DNA of 64,000 nucleotides from Brevibacillus choshinensis. GTDB lineage: Bacteria; Bacillota; Bacilli; Brevibacillales; Brevibacillaceae. The position numbers were made by a program, and so were the translations under genes. Location: assembly GCF_001420695.1 (NCBI RefSeq), contig NZ_LJJB01000013.1, forward strand, positions 968,121 to 1,032,120. Direction: 5' to 3'. The notes under the pieces were generated by a model that was not told where the DNA came from, ran no database searches, and saw only the letters and a program-made list of their open reading frames with translations. Positions 33,623 through 41,810 of the stretch are shown here, piece by piece. The stretch's first letter is position 1; each line of letters opens with the position of its first letter.

Positions 33623-35407
33623 CTAGTCTCCGCAAGCAGCGTTTTCGATTTCTGCTTTCGCCGGTTCACGCCATGCGTAGCCTTCCAGCTCACCTACACG
33701 CTGAAAATATTTGTGGAACCGTTCATTCGGGAAAGCTTCCTGTTTGAATCGCGTCACAATGCGTTCGACCAGGGATACGATCTCTTCCTTCGGGATACCT
33801 TCTGCGACAGGAATGCCTGAATGTGCATTTCGCCCAACAGTTTTGGCACCCAAGAACAAGTCGAACTTGCCTTTGCGGAACACAATTCCGATGTCTTCCT
33901 TGACCGCCCCGTAACAAGCCATGCCGCAGCCGTTAAAACCGATTTTCAGCTCTTTGGGCATTTCTTTGCCGCCTAACTTTTGATGCAGTTCTTCAGCGAA
34001 CGGAATACCGTCCTTTTTCTCGCCATCGCAAAAATCGCATGCCTTGACCTGTAGGACATCTCCAATCGGGCTCAAAATCAATCCCAGCTGACGCAACCGC
34101 GCTGTGATGCTGTCCGGACTGGCCGTCGGAACGCGCAAGATGATTTGGTGGTGCGGCGTGTATTCGAGCTCGCCTTTTTCGCCCGCCACTTCGGCGAGAG
34201 CCATCATCTGTTGCGGTGTAATCTTTTTATTTGCTACACCAGGGCTGACCGCGCATTCGAAGATCATTTCCGGTGTAAACGACGACACTGGGCGAATCCC
34301 ACTGTTGGAAGCTGGTTGGGTCACAATCCCTTTGGCTTCATTGACAGCAGTAAGTGCTTGCATCGCCCAGTCGAGCGGATTTTGCACCGTTTGTGTGGCA
34401 GGTGGTGCTTCCAATACTGCCGTCGCTGTTGCGGTTGCAGTTGCAGTTGCAGTTGCTCCAGAGTCGGTATTTTCTATCAGGGGTGTAGCCAGTGTAACGG
34501 AACCGCCCTGCGCTTCTTTTCTGTCAGATGGAGCCGAAGAAATCGAGCTGCGTGCTGTTTGATCTTCTTCTCCTGCAGCCTCCAGCGACCACGGCTCATT
34601 CTCCACTCGCAAACGCTGATGTGGCTTCAGTGGCTGTTCATCTGCTGAAAGAGTGTACTTACGTTGGTAGCCGCGCGGCGTAATCATTTTGCCATCGTAG
34701 ACGAATGTGGATGTGTTTCCGATGATCACGGTCGTCAGCATTCCGATATCGTGCTCCAGCATTTGTGCCAGCGTGGTGACCACGACATGCTCCCGCTCAC
34801 GGAACGCGCTTTTTACAATCCCGACCGGCGTATCCGGCGAGCGATACTGCAGTAAAATACGCTGTGCCTCTACAATCTGGCGAGTACGTCGGCCACTGCG
34901 TGGGTTGTATAGGGCGATGACGAAGTCCGCCATCCCTGCCGCATCGATCCGTCGTGCGATCAGCTCCCACGGAGTCAAGTGGTCACTCAGACTGATCGTG
35001 CAGGCATCATGCATGATTGGCGCACCCAGAATGGCGCCACAGGAGTTGATCGCAGAAATCCCTGGTACGATCTCGATGGGAACGCCGGTCGCCTCTGTCC
35101 ACCCCTTTTCTACCAATACCTCGTAGACAAGACCTGCCATGCCGTACACGCCAGCATCGCCACTAGAGATGACGGCTACTTTCTTGCCTTCCACTTCAGC
35201 CTGGCGAACCGCTTCCCGCGCACGAGCCACCTCTTCGGTCATTCCGGTACTGACCACTTCCTGATCAGTCAACAGCTCACGGATCAAATCCACATAAGTC
35301 GAGTAGCCAATGATGACATCACTCTCTTGGATGGCTTCCCTTGCCCGTTTGGTGATGTGCTCAAAACTCCCTGGGCCAAACCCGATCACAAACAACTTGC
35401 CGCTCAT
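33623..35407 (-). CDS. cbiH: Cobalt-precorrin-3 C17-methyltransferase fused to a nitrite/sulfite-reductase-like Fe-S domain (CbiH60 type)
   Basis: 594 residues. Residues about 1-240 are the ring-contracting methylase (FVIGFGPGSFEHITKRAREAI, VISSGDAGVYGMAGL, EIVPGISAINSCGAILGAP). A linker of about 100 residues follows, with an (AT)n stretch near 318-330. The C-terminal part, from about 380, resembles a sulfite/nitrite reductase ferredoxin-like half plus Fe-S site, with cysteines in ACDFCDG (near 456) and NGCGMACYG (near 493). B. megaterium CbiH60 has the same extension and carries a [4Fe-4S] cluster. Start at ATG 35407 after GAGGAGGGG; the frame to 35530 has no such site. Confidence 0.9.
   Translation of the reverse strand: MSGKLFVIGFGPGSFEHITKRAREAIQESDVIIGYSTYVDLIRELLTDQEVVSTGMTEEVARAREAVRQAEVEGKKVAVISSGDAGVYGMAGLVYEVLVEKGWTEATGVPIEIVPGISAINSCGAILGAPIMHDACTISLSDHLTPWELIARRIDAAGMADFVIALYNPRSGRRTRQIVEAQRILLQYRSPDTPVGIVKSAFREREHVVVTTLAQMLEHDIGMLTTVIIGNTSTFVYDGKMITPRGYQRKYTLSADEQPLKPHQRLRVENEPWSLEAAGEEDQTARSSISSAPSDRKEAQGGSVTLATPLIENTDSGATATATATATATAVLEAPPATQTVQNPLDWAMQALTAVNEAKGIVTQPASNSGIRPVSSFTPEMIFECAVSPGVANKKITPQQMMALAEVAGEKGELEYTPHHQIILRVPTASPDSITARLRQLGLILSPIGDVLQVKACDFCDGEKKDGIPFAEELHQKLGGKEMPKELKIGFNGCGMACYGAVKEDIGIVFRKGKFDLFLGAKTVGRNAHSGIPVAEGIPKEEIVSLVERIVTRFKQEAFPNERFHKYFQRVGELEGYAWREPAKAEIENAACGD
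34421..34457. repeat. Hexanucleotide repeat inside cbiH
   Basis: Five to six tandem copies of GTTGCA/GTTGCG on the plus strand encode an alternating Ala-Thr stretch in the linker of CbiH. In-frame copy changes would alter linker length without disrupting either domain. Confidence 0.7.
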
Positions 35408-35487
35408 ACGGCCCCTCCTCTCCACTGACGAGCTCATCCTCGCCAGTGATCCCTTTTTCTTACAGACATTCTGTGTACCTTGGCACC

Positions 35488-36441
35488 TTATCCAACCATG
35501 ACTGCAATCGCCAAACAAACGATGAGACATAGCAAGGAAACCAGGTACATCAAACGAACGGTTGATTGAATATCACCTGCATGCAGCGGTCGGTGCGAAT
35601 CGCCCATTCTGGCGCGATCTGATGGTATTCCTTGATAAAAGTTAAGTCCGCCGAGCTGTACACCTAGCGCTCCTGCGACCCCCGCTTCCGGCAAGCCACT
35701 ATTGGGACTCGGATGCAGATGTGCGTCACGGCGAATGATCGTCCAGCATTGCTCCCAGTCCAACTGCTGCAGCTTGCTGGCGATGACTAGCAAGAGCGCG
35801 GTAAAGCGGGCTGGAATGTAGTTCAGGACGTCGTCAAAGCGAGCTGATGCCCAACCAAGATTTTTGTATTTCTCATTTTTGTAGCCCACCATCGAATCCA
35901 GCGTATTCGCAGCCCGATAGGCCATCGCCAACGGCGCTCCGCCGATAGCCGCATAGATCAGCGGCGAAACAATCGCGTCCACGATGTTTTCTGCCACCGT
36001 CTCTACTGCTCCCCGGCAAATTTCCGATTCATCCAAATGCTCGGTGTCACGACCGACTACCATGGAGAGGGAGCGCCTCGCCTGTGTCCAATCGCCAGCC
36101 ACCAAGTGCTTGGCGATCGTAAGTCCTGCGTCTGCCAAGCCTTTGGTAGCAATCGTTGTGGAGATCAACCAGGCACTCAGCACCCACGCGAGCACCGGGT
36201 GGATCGATGCTGCCGCCCATACGATCAACCAGACCACCATATAGCTGCCTGACACGATCAACAGGGGAAATAACAGTCCAGCTATTTTCAAATGCTCTTC
36301 CTTTTTGACCAGTGCGCGGATGACACCTTCCAGCCGCGATATCCACCATCCGATGATGACCACCGGATGAGTCAAACCACGCGGATCACCCACCACTCGA
36401 TCAATCAGGTAAGCAGCTCCTACTATCAAAGCCTCGTTCAT
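35488..36441 (-). CDS. cbiB: Adenosylcobinamide-phosphate synthase
   Basis: About 317 residues, integral membrane protein with four to five helices. Signatures: YLIDRVVGDPRGLTHPV, VGRDTEHLDESEICRGAVETVAEN, and LPEAGVAGALGVQLGGLNFYQG near the C-terminus. It condenses cobyric acid with aminopropanol phosphate. Two adjacent ATGs (36444 and 36441) are possible; the second has better spacing from GAGAGG and is used here. It overlaps the end of cobC. Confidence 0.92.
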   Translation of the reverse strand: MNEALIVGAAYLIDRVVGDPRGLTHPVVIIGWWISRLEGVIRALVKKEEHLKIAGLLFPLLIVSGSYMVVWLIVWAAASIHPVLAWVLSAWLISTTIATKGLADAGLTIAKHLVAGDWTQARRSLSMVVGRDTEHLDESEICRGAVETVAENIVDAIVSPLIYAAIGGAPLAMAYRAANTLDSMVGYKNEKYKNLGWASARFDDVLNYIPARFTALLLVIASKLQQLDWEQCWTIIRRDAHLHPSPNSGLPEAGVAGALGVQLGGLNFYQGIPSDRARMGDSHRPLHAGDIQSTVRLMYLVSLLCLIVCLAIAVMVG

Positions 36442-37058
36442 CATGATCCTCTCTCGTTCGTAAGAGATTGCTTCACCCAACGCTGCCCATCCCATTCCAC
36501 GAGAAGAGCCTCGCTGTGCTTCAAGCCTTCCATCTGCCAATAGCGGCTCGGTTCTCGCTCCAGCCACGCTGCCTGGAACCAACGAATGACACCGCCGTGT
36601 GTGACGAACACCTTTGTATCTGACTCATCAGCGCTCGTCTCAGCGAATACGCCATGCAGCCAATGATCGACTCGCTCACCCAGCTGACGCAGGCTTTCAC
36701 CGTTCGGGGGAGCGTGCGTGAACGGATCATCATACCAACGTGTGGCGCGCTCTCCGGCATGCTCCATCAATTGTTCATAGGTAAGCAGCTCCCAATCGCC
36801 AAAGGACAGCTCGCGCAAAGCAGGTACGACAGTCAATGGCACATTCCACGCTTCAGCGAGCGGCTGGGCAGTCTGCACGCACCTGCGCAAGTCGCTCGAA
36901 TAGAGCTGAACTGGCTCGAATCCGACACACACCAAGCGTTTTGCCAGTTCTTTTGCTTCGTTTCGTCCTTGCTCGTTCAGGGAGACATCGCTGTGTCCCA
37001 AGTACCGCTTTTGCCGATTCATCTCTGTCTCGCCATGGCGTACCCAGAGCCATCTCAT
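36441..37058 (-). CDS. cobC: Alpha-ribazole phosphatase (histidine phosphatase family)
   Basis: 205-residue phosphoglycerate-mutase-like phosphatase: the RHG motif in LWVRHGETEMN near residue 8, the second catalytic His in VFVTHGGVIRW, and ELSFGDWELLT. It removes phosphate from alpha-ribazole phosphate or adenosylcobalamin phosphate. The cobalamin role rests on its place between cobS and cbiB; the fold alone is not specific. ATG 37058 overlaps the cobS stop; the longer frame to 37268 lies inside cobS and is rejected. Confidence 0.85.
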   Translation of the reverse strand: MRWLWVRHGETEMNRQKRYLGHSDVSLNEQGRNEAKELAKRLVCVGFEPVQLYSSDLRRCVQTAQPLAEAWNVPLTVVPALRELSFGDWELLTYEQLMEHAGERATRWYDDPFTHAPPNGESLRQLGERVDHWLHGVFAETSADESDTKVFVTHGGVIRWFQAAWLEREPSRYWQMEGLKHSEALLVEWDGQRWVKQSLTNERGS

Positions 37059-37792
37059 CCCCACCAGCTCCCTACCAGGACGAGTAGCATGACCGCTTCG
37101 CTGCTCTCGATGACGGCACCGTAGCAGTCTCCATTTAGTCCGCCCAGCTTGCCTGCCACTGCACGGGAAAACCATAAGGCAAATAGCATCGACACCAAAA
37201 TCGCCGTCACAGCTGCCCATCCTCCGAGAAGCCAACCCACAACAATCAGAACGACATACCCCAACCAAATGGAAACGAGGGACAGTCCTTCACTGATGCC
37301 TTTTCCAATGCCTTTTTCAGCAGATATGTACGGCCAAAAGCGGATGGATAACAGCACATGAGTACGAGCAGCAAACGGAACGAGCAACAGCAGCATCCAC
37401 TCAGGCCGAGTTAGTTCCACCAGGGCAGCGGTCTTGAGCAACAGCAACAAGATCGCTGCCAATACGCCCATCGCTCCTACGCGGCTGTCTTTCATGATTG
37501 CCAAGACTTGCTCACGTGGCCGACTGCTACCCAGACCGTCCGCCAAATCCATCCAGCCGTCCAGGTGAAGTCCACCTGTGATGTACACCCAGATGACGAG
37601 CGTCAAGACAGCAGCCAACAACGGGCTAAACAGATAAAGCGCCGCTTGATGTACCCCGCATAGCACCAAGCCGATTACGATTCCAACAGCTGGATAGCAG
37701 TTGACGCTTTTTTTCCACGCCGTCTCGGATGGTTTCAGCCACGGAACCGGAATTCTTGTAAAAAAGGCAATCGCATGCCACAGCGCACTCAT
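37055..37792 (-). CDS. cobS: Cobalamin synthase (adenosylcobinamide-GDP ribazoletransferase)
   Basis: 245-residue membrane enzyme. FFTRIPVPWLKPSE at the N-terminus, the metal motif GGLHLDGWMDLADGLGSSR, and MKDSRVGAMGVLA identify CobS. It joins alpha-ribazole to adenosylcobinamide-GDP in the cytoplasmic membrane. The C-terminal segment LNGDCYGA is the expected D-x-x-G motif. ATG 37792 overlaps the cobU stop (ATGA) with GGAGG at good distance; a GTG at 37807 is less likely. Confidence 0.9.
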   Translation of the reverse strand: MSALWHAIAFFTRIPVPWLKPSETAWKKSVNCYPAVGIVIGLVLCGVHQAALYLFSPLLAAVLTLVIWVYITGGLHLDGWMDLADGLGSSRPREQVLAIMKDSRVGAMGVLAAILLLLLKTAALVELTRPEWMLLLLVPFAARTHVLLSIRFWPYISAEKGIGKGISEGLSLVSIWLGYVVLIVVGWLLGGWAAVTAILVSMLFALWFSRAVAGKLGGLNGDCYGAVIESSEAVMLLVLVGSWWG

Positions 37793-38349
37793 CCTTTTAT
37801 CCTCCACGGAATCCCGGACAAGACAGCGTACACGGTATCGGCCTGCTTTGCCGTCAATTGATTGACGTCCCCTAACACATCGGCGAACCAGCGTCCCAGT
37901 CGGTTCATTGCTACACCGCCAAGACCGACCTCGCTAGTGACCGCGATGACGGTTTGACTGTGCCCTGCATCTGCAATGGCAGACAACCATTCCTGTGCAT
38001 CGCGCAATACATCGTGTGTAATGGCTTCACTTCTCCACTCTTGCTCCGGTACACTTATTAGCCGATTGCTCACCCACGTCGACAGGCAATCGACGAGAAC
38101 GACCTCATGGCTGGCACAGGCGGTGAGCGAATCACTCAGGCGACCACCACTCAGTAGTCCACCTACCTGGACACATCCCCAGCTCGCCGGTCGACGCGCT
38201 TGATGTTGCTCGATTCTCACCGTCATTTCTTCATCCCAGGCTTCCCCGGTCGCTACATAGATCACAGATTCACTCGTCTTTTCTGCCAGCTCCTCCGCAA
38301 AACGGCTTTTGCCGGAGCGCACTCCTCCCGTCACCAGGATGAGACTCAT
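37789..38349 (-). CDS. cobU: Adenosylcobinamide kinase / guanylyltransferase
   Basis: 186-residue bifunctional enzyme. P-loop VTGGVRSGKSRFAEELA, the guanylylated His region RIEQHQARRP, VVLVDCLSTWVSN and TSEVGLGG with LGDVNQ are all present. It phosphorylates adenosylcobinamide and attaches GMP. ATG 38349 overlaps the cobD stop; GGGAGGTGG lies upstream. Confidence 0.92.
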   Translation of the reverse strand: MSLILVTGGVRSGKSRFAEELAEKTSESVIYVATGEAWDEEMTVRIEQHQARRPASWGCVQVGGLLSGGRLSDSLTACASHEVVLVDCLSTWVSNRLISVPEQEWRSEAITHDVLRDAQEWLSAIADAGHSQTVIAVTSEVGLGGVAMNRLGRWFADVLGDVNQLTAKQADTVYAVLSGIPWRIKG

Positions 38350-39452
38350 CGCGCCCACCTCCCGTCGCACCAAACCTCGCGTAGAGCAGTCACCAATCGT
38401 TCGTTTTCCTCTCGACCGCGTACCGCAATCCGCACATCATGAGCAGTCAAACCGGGATACATGGCACAGCTGCGGATCAGGATTCCTTTTTTGCCGAGCA
38501 TTTCCTGTAATTGCTCAGCAGTCTTGTCTTCCGGTGAGCGTAACAGTAGAAAGTTCGCTTCTCCAGCCCAGACCTTCCATCCTAGCTCATCGCGAATGAA
38601 TCCGGTGAGGTAGGCTCTCTCCTCCGCGATCAACGCACGTGTCCTTTTCTCGTACGCGAGCTCCCCGAGGCACAGCTCACCTGCCCGCAGCGCCAATGCA
38701 TTGACACTCCAGCTCACTTGCTTTTCGCGCATACGCCCGATCACATCTGGATGAGCGATGGCGTAGCCGAGACGCAGACCGGGAATCGCGTACATCTTGG
38801 TCATCGAACGCAAGAGAATGACGCGAGGAAAGTGCTCCAGCTGATCAGCCAGCGTATACTGCCGTTCCTCCTCTACAAAGTCGAGAAAGGCTTCATCGAC
38901 CACCAGCCAAGTCTTCGTCTGCTCTGCCCAGTCCGCCAGCTTCAGCAGATCATCAGGTTGGTACAGAATGCCTGTTGGATTGTTCGGTGAACCGACGAAG
39001 ATCAGATCGGTTTCTTCAAACAGCCGGTACAGCTCGCTCATGCCTGGCTTGTAGCCGTTTTCTTCCACGCCATAACAGCCGACGACTCGCGCGCCAAACT
39101 GCTGGGCGAGCTGCGTGTATTCGGAAAAGCATGGGTAAACCACTCCGACTGTTTTGGGCTCAAGACCGAGAATCGCCAATGCCATCGCTTCCGCTGCTCC
39201 ATTTGCTGGTAGCAACCACGATTCAGGCAAGTTCAGACGCACTGCCAATGCCTGGCGAAAAACGCGGTGACCTGGGTCTGGGTACTTCGCGATATCCGCA
39301 ATCGAGGCAAACAGCATCTGCTTGACACTCTCGGGGATTCCAAGCGGATTAATATTGGCGCTGTAATCAAGAAAGTCGCCCGGCTCTACGTTGAATCGCT
39401 GCGAAGCAGTCAGCAGATCTCCTCCATGCCCGAACGTTTCCAGCACGCCCAT
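38346..39452 (-). CDS. cobD: Threonine-phosphate decarboxylase
   Basis: 368-residue class-I/II PLP enzyme related to histidinol-phosphate aminotransferase. SANINPLGIPESV near residue 33, VGSPNNPTGILY, VVDEAFLDFVEE and the PLP Lys in RSMTKMYAIPGLRLGYA. HisC-like proteins starting with GHGGD in a cob operon are L-threonine-O-3-phosphate decarboxylases, which make aminopropanol phosphate for CbiB. The ATG shares one base with the cobO stop. Confidence 0.88.
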   Translation of the reverse strand: MGVLETFGHGGDLLTASQRFNVEPGDFLDYSANINPLGIPESVKQMLFASIADIAKYPDPGHRVFRQALAVRLNLPESWLLPANGAAEAMALAILGLEPKTVGVVYPCFSEYTQLAQQFGARVVGCYGVEENGYKPGMSELYRLFEETDLIFVGSPNNPTGILYQPDDLLKLADWAEQTKTWLVVDEAFLDFVEEERQYTLADQLEHFPRVILLRSMTKMYAIPGLRLGYAIAHPDVIGRMREKQVSWSVNALALRAGELCLGELAYEKRTRALIAEERAYLTGFIRDELGWKVWAGEANFLLLRSPEDKTAEQLQEMLGKKGILIRSCAMYPGLTAHDVRIAVRGREENERLVTALREVWCDGRWAR

Positions 39453-40000
39453 TAGAATTCAACTCCCAGCACGGCAGGAATTCCTTCCTCATAGTAGTGC
39501 TTGATCGGCTTCATTTCCGTCACCAGATCGGCCATGTCGATGATCTCCTGTTGGGCACTGCGTCCTGTAATCACAAGATGGATATGGCTCGGTCTGTTCT
39601 TGATCGTATCCATCACATCAGCGAGTGGCAGAACATCATCAATGGGAAAACGATCGATGGCCAGTGCGTTGTTCAGTTCATCGAAAATCACCACATCGTA
39701 TCCGCCATGGAGGAGCTGCTCCTTTGCATAGCTCCACGCTTCCTGCAATGCCACGCGATGTTCTTCGGGCGTCTTGGTCCATGTAAAGCCAATCCCCTTT
39801 TGAACGATCTCAATCCCGATTTTGTCAAAAACGATCTTCTCTCCGTAGGTTCGCTCCGGTGATTTGATGAACTGCACCATCAATACCTTTTTGCCGCGTC
39901 CGGTTGCGCGTACCGCCAGTCCGAGTGCCGCAGTCGTTTTCCCCTTGCCGTCTCCTGTATAGACCAATAGCAAGCCTCGTTTTGCGTCTTGTTTATTCAT
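39452..40000 (-). CDS. cobO: Cob(I)yrinic acid a,c-diamide adenosyltransferase
   Basis: 182 residues of the BtuR/CobO type. P-loop LVYTGDGKGKTTAALGLAVRATG, then VMVQF-like VLMVQFIKSPERTYGE and VVIFDELNNAL, with VITGRSAQQEI near the end. It transfers the adenosyl group from ATP to cobalt. It is the first gene of the operon. ATG 40000 has TTGGAGGA nine bases upstream; the open frame to 40291 crosses the riboswitch and is not coding. Confidence 0.92.
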   Translation of the reverse strand: MNKQDAKRGLLLVYTGDGKGKTTAALGLAVRATGRGKKVLMVQFIKSPERTYGEKIVFDKIGIEIVQKGIGFTWTKTPEEHRVALQEAWSYAKEQLLHGGYDVVIFDELNNALAIDRFPIDDVLPLADVMDTIKNRPSHIHLVITGRSAQQEIIDMADLVTEMKPIKHYYEEGIPAVLGVEF

Positions 40001-40046
40001 TGGGAATCCTCCAAAAATTAATGTGACACTCTCATTCGATTCAAAC

Positions 40047-40093
40047 GAAAAAACGCTTTGTTCTCCCCCGTACAAGAAAGGAAAACAAAGCGC
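40047..40093 (-). terminator. Riboswitch-controlled intrinsic terminator
   Basis: On the minus strand CGCTTTGTTTTCC pairs with GGAGAACAAAGCG (one mismatch) and is followed by T6. It lies between the cobalamin aptamer and cobO, so cobalamin binding most likely favours this hairpin and stops transcription of the whole operon. Confidence 0.85.
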
Positions 40094-40156
40094 GGATGCC
40101 AAGCAGCAACTATCCTCACCTCTTCCTTTGACCCGAAGGAAATCAGTGCACACACA

Positions 40157-40305
40157 AAAACAGGCAGGTCTCCTGGCTCGAGGATCATCGCTCATCTTCT
40201 CCTTCCCGCTCCCAATTGGGCAGTGGATGGCTAACGCCGTGAAGAAGAGCTCCTCTCTTACAGTGGCGGGACCGCGTTGGCATTTCACCAAACTTCCCTT
40301 TTAAC
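40157..40305 (-). promoter_or_regulatory. Cobalamin riboswitch (aptamer)
   Basis: On the minus strand the conserved blocks of the cobalamin aptamer occur in order: GGGAAGTTTGGTGAAATGCC, then GCGGTCCCGCCACTGT, and finally AGCCAGGAGACCTGCCTGT (the B12-box core, 40161-40179 on the plus strand). It lies 157 bases upstream of cobO, followed by an intrinsic terminator. It is expected to sense adenosylcobalamin and repress the 20-gene operon at the level of transcription elongation. Confidence 0.95.
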
Positions 40306-40397
40306 CTTGATCCTGCAAACGGATTTCGCAGAAACAAGGACCTGTTTGTACTAATGTATTCAGCTGTCGTTCACTTCTATGACAAGCACTTATTTTA

Positions 40398-40425
40398 ATA
40401 ATAGCAAATGCTAGTCGGGATTCAA
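40398..40425 (-). promoter_or_regulatory. Candidate promoter of the cobalamin operon
   Basis: On the minus strand TTGAAT (40420-40425) and TATTAT (40398-40403) are 16 bases apart, about 90 bases before the aptamer. The -35 is poor; a second pair starting TTGTCA a little downstream is also possible. Confidence 0.4.
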
Positions 40426-40460
40426 GCAAAAGCTGGGAAAAACGTGTTTGCTGATAAAGA

Positions 40461-40934
40461 ATGAGCCGTACTCTTAAAATCAAATTCACCGTAACCATAC
40501 CCTATAAAGGAAAAATAATAAAAGAAGGACAGTTCAGGTTCTTCTCAAGTTCGGTGGACAAAACGCAAAAAGTAGAGCAAGTTCGCACGATTCGCAGGGG
40601 GAACTACTATGTCACCACAGGTTACTTTACGCCGAAAATACATGGCAAGTACACGGCATACTTTTTTAATGCCATGCAAGATGACAAAACGAAAGAAGAG
40701 TGGGAGGGTCTAGGTTTCTATAAATTCGAAGTAAAAGAAAACCCCAACATCGCGGTCTCCCTCTCTCCCAACACCGCTTATATGAAAGCTGGAGAGGAAA
40801 TCTACCTGTCTGTCACTTATTTAAGTCCGGAATTGCCCACTCAACACATCGCATGGAATGAGAAAAAGACGGGTTGCCCGCAAGCTTTTATAGGCTTGGA
40901 GCGGCGCCCAGCAAAACAAATTGCAGAAAATTAA
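40461..40934 (+). CDS. Hypothetical beta-rich protein, probably incomplete
   Basis: 157 residues, not recognised. Alternating hydrophobic strands (LKIKFTVTIPYKGK, GNYYVTTGYFTP, KYTAYFFNAM) suggest an immunoglobulin-like beta sandwich of an extracellular protein, yet there is no signal peptide. No ribosome site precedes the ATG and the frame begins next to the riboswitch promoter, so the 5' end is probably lost. The C-terminus (GCPQAFIGLERRP) does not continue the beta pattern and may be read from unrelated sequence. Confidence 0.4.
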   Translation: MSRTLKIKFTVTIPYKGKIIKEGQFRFFSSSVDKTQKVEQVRTIRRGNYYVTTGYFTPKIHGKYTAYFFNAMQDDKTKEEWEGLGFYKFEVKENPNIAVSLSPNTAYMKAGEEIYLSVTYLSPELPTQHIAWNEKKTGCPQAFIGLERRPAKQIAEN

Positions 40935-40946
40935 ATATAATTACAG

Positions 40947-40975
40947 TTTACTAAAAACTCTTTTTCCGCTACGAT
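40947..40975 (+). promoter_or_regulatory. Candidate promoter of the ddp operon
   Basis: TTTACT (40947-40952) and TACGAT (40970-40975) with 17 bases between, about 60 bases before ddpX. Both boxes are moderate matches. Confidence 0.35.
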
Positions 40976-41035
40976 AATTCCTAAAGTCATCCAATTCTAT
41001 CAAACTATCAAACTTACCCAAAGGAGGTGAATGAT

Positions 41036-41746
41036 ATGAACTATCCCCCAATCCCAGTAAAACACGATGACCGAACAGCTTTCACTCCTCCTGTAATCGA
41101 ATGCGGCGAAGCGATGGTCGCTCTCTCTACGCTTTCTCCCAGGATCTCGGTCTATCCCGCCTACTATCATCTCGGCTATGCAGGTACTCAGACAGAAGCC
41201 TTCCTACGAAAAGGCGTCGCACATAGACTCGCTTCTGCCGCTGAACAACTTCCTGCTGGCTACCAGCTAGTCGTTCTCGATGGCTGGCGTTCCTATGAAG
41301 TCCAAGCTTCTCTGTATGAAGGCTTCCGACAATCCTTGATTGCACAAGGCTTGACAGATGAAGAGGCCATCATCCACGAGCTCAGCAAATTCGTTGCCAA
41401 ACCTACGATGGATATCGAAAAACCTTCCCCTCACCTCTCTGGTGGAGCCGTCGACCTGACCATTGCAGGACCAGACGGATGGCTGGAAATGGGAACTGAC
41501 TTCGATGATTTTACCGAACTGGCAATGACTCGTCACTTCGAAGAACTCCCTGAACCTACTGAAAAGGAACTCGTGATTCGCAACAACCGTCGACTTCTCT
41601 ATCACATCATGGTCGACGCCGGGTTCACCAATTATTCCAATGAATGGTGGCATTACGAGTACGGTACTCGCTCCTGGGCGCGCCAAACGGATCAGCAGCC
41701 CATCTACGGTGGAATTTTGGAAATCCATGAAAAATGTGTTGAATAA
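41036..41746 (+). CDS. ddpX: D-alanyl-D-alanine dipeptidase (VanX/DdpX-type, peptidase M15D)
   Basis: 236-residue zinc dipeptidase. Zinc ligands and catalytic residues are visible: the S-x-H-x-x-G-x-A-x-D motif as SPHLSGGAVDLT near residue 143, and EWWHYEYG near residue 202, where Glu is the base and His the third ligand. The conserved arginine is in LDGWRSYEVQASL. No signal peptide, so it acts in the cytoplasm. It precedes a full dipeptide ABC transporter in the order of E. coli ddpXABCDF, consistent with import and cleavage of D-Ala-D-Ala. ATG 41036 lies eight bases after GGAGG (AAAGGAGGTGA); GTG 41027 overlaps that site. Confidence 0.88.
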   Translation: MNYPPIPVKHDDRTAFTPPVIECGEAMVALSTLSPRISVYPAYYHLGYAGTQTEAFLRKGVAHRLASAAEQLPAGYQLVVLDGWRSYEVQASLYEGFRQSLIAQGLTDEEAIIHELSKFVAKPTMDIEKPSPHLSGGAVDLTIAGPDGWLEMGTDFDDFTELAMTRHFEELPEPTEKELVIRNNRRLLYHIMVDAGFTNYSNEWWHYEYGTRSWARQTDQQPIYGGILEIHEKCVE

Positions 41747-41810
41747 CGTCAATATTTGCAATATATTAAAAATTAATTAAATATATTATAGTACTTGGGG
41801 GTCGAACTCA

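Noticed and set aside
40023-40304. Plus-strand ORF across the riboswitch
   Set aside because: It is the complement of the cobalamin aptamer and its terminator; no ribosome site is present.
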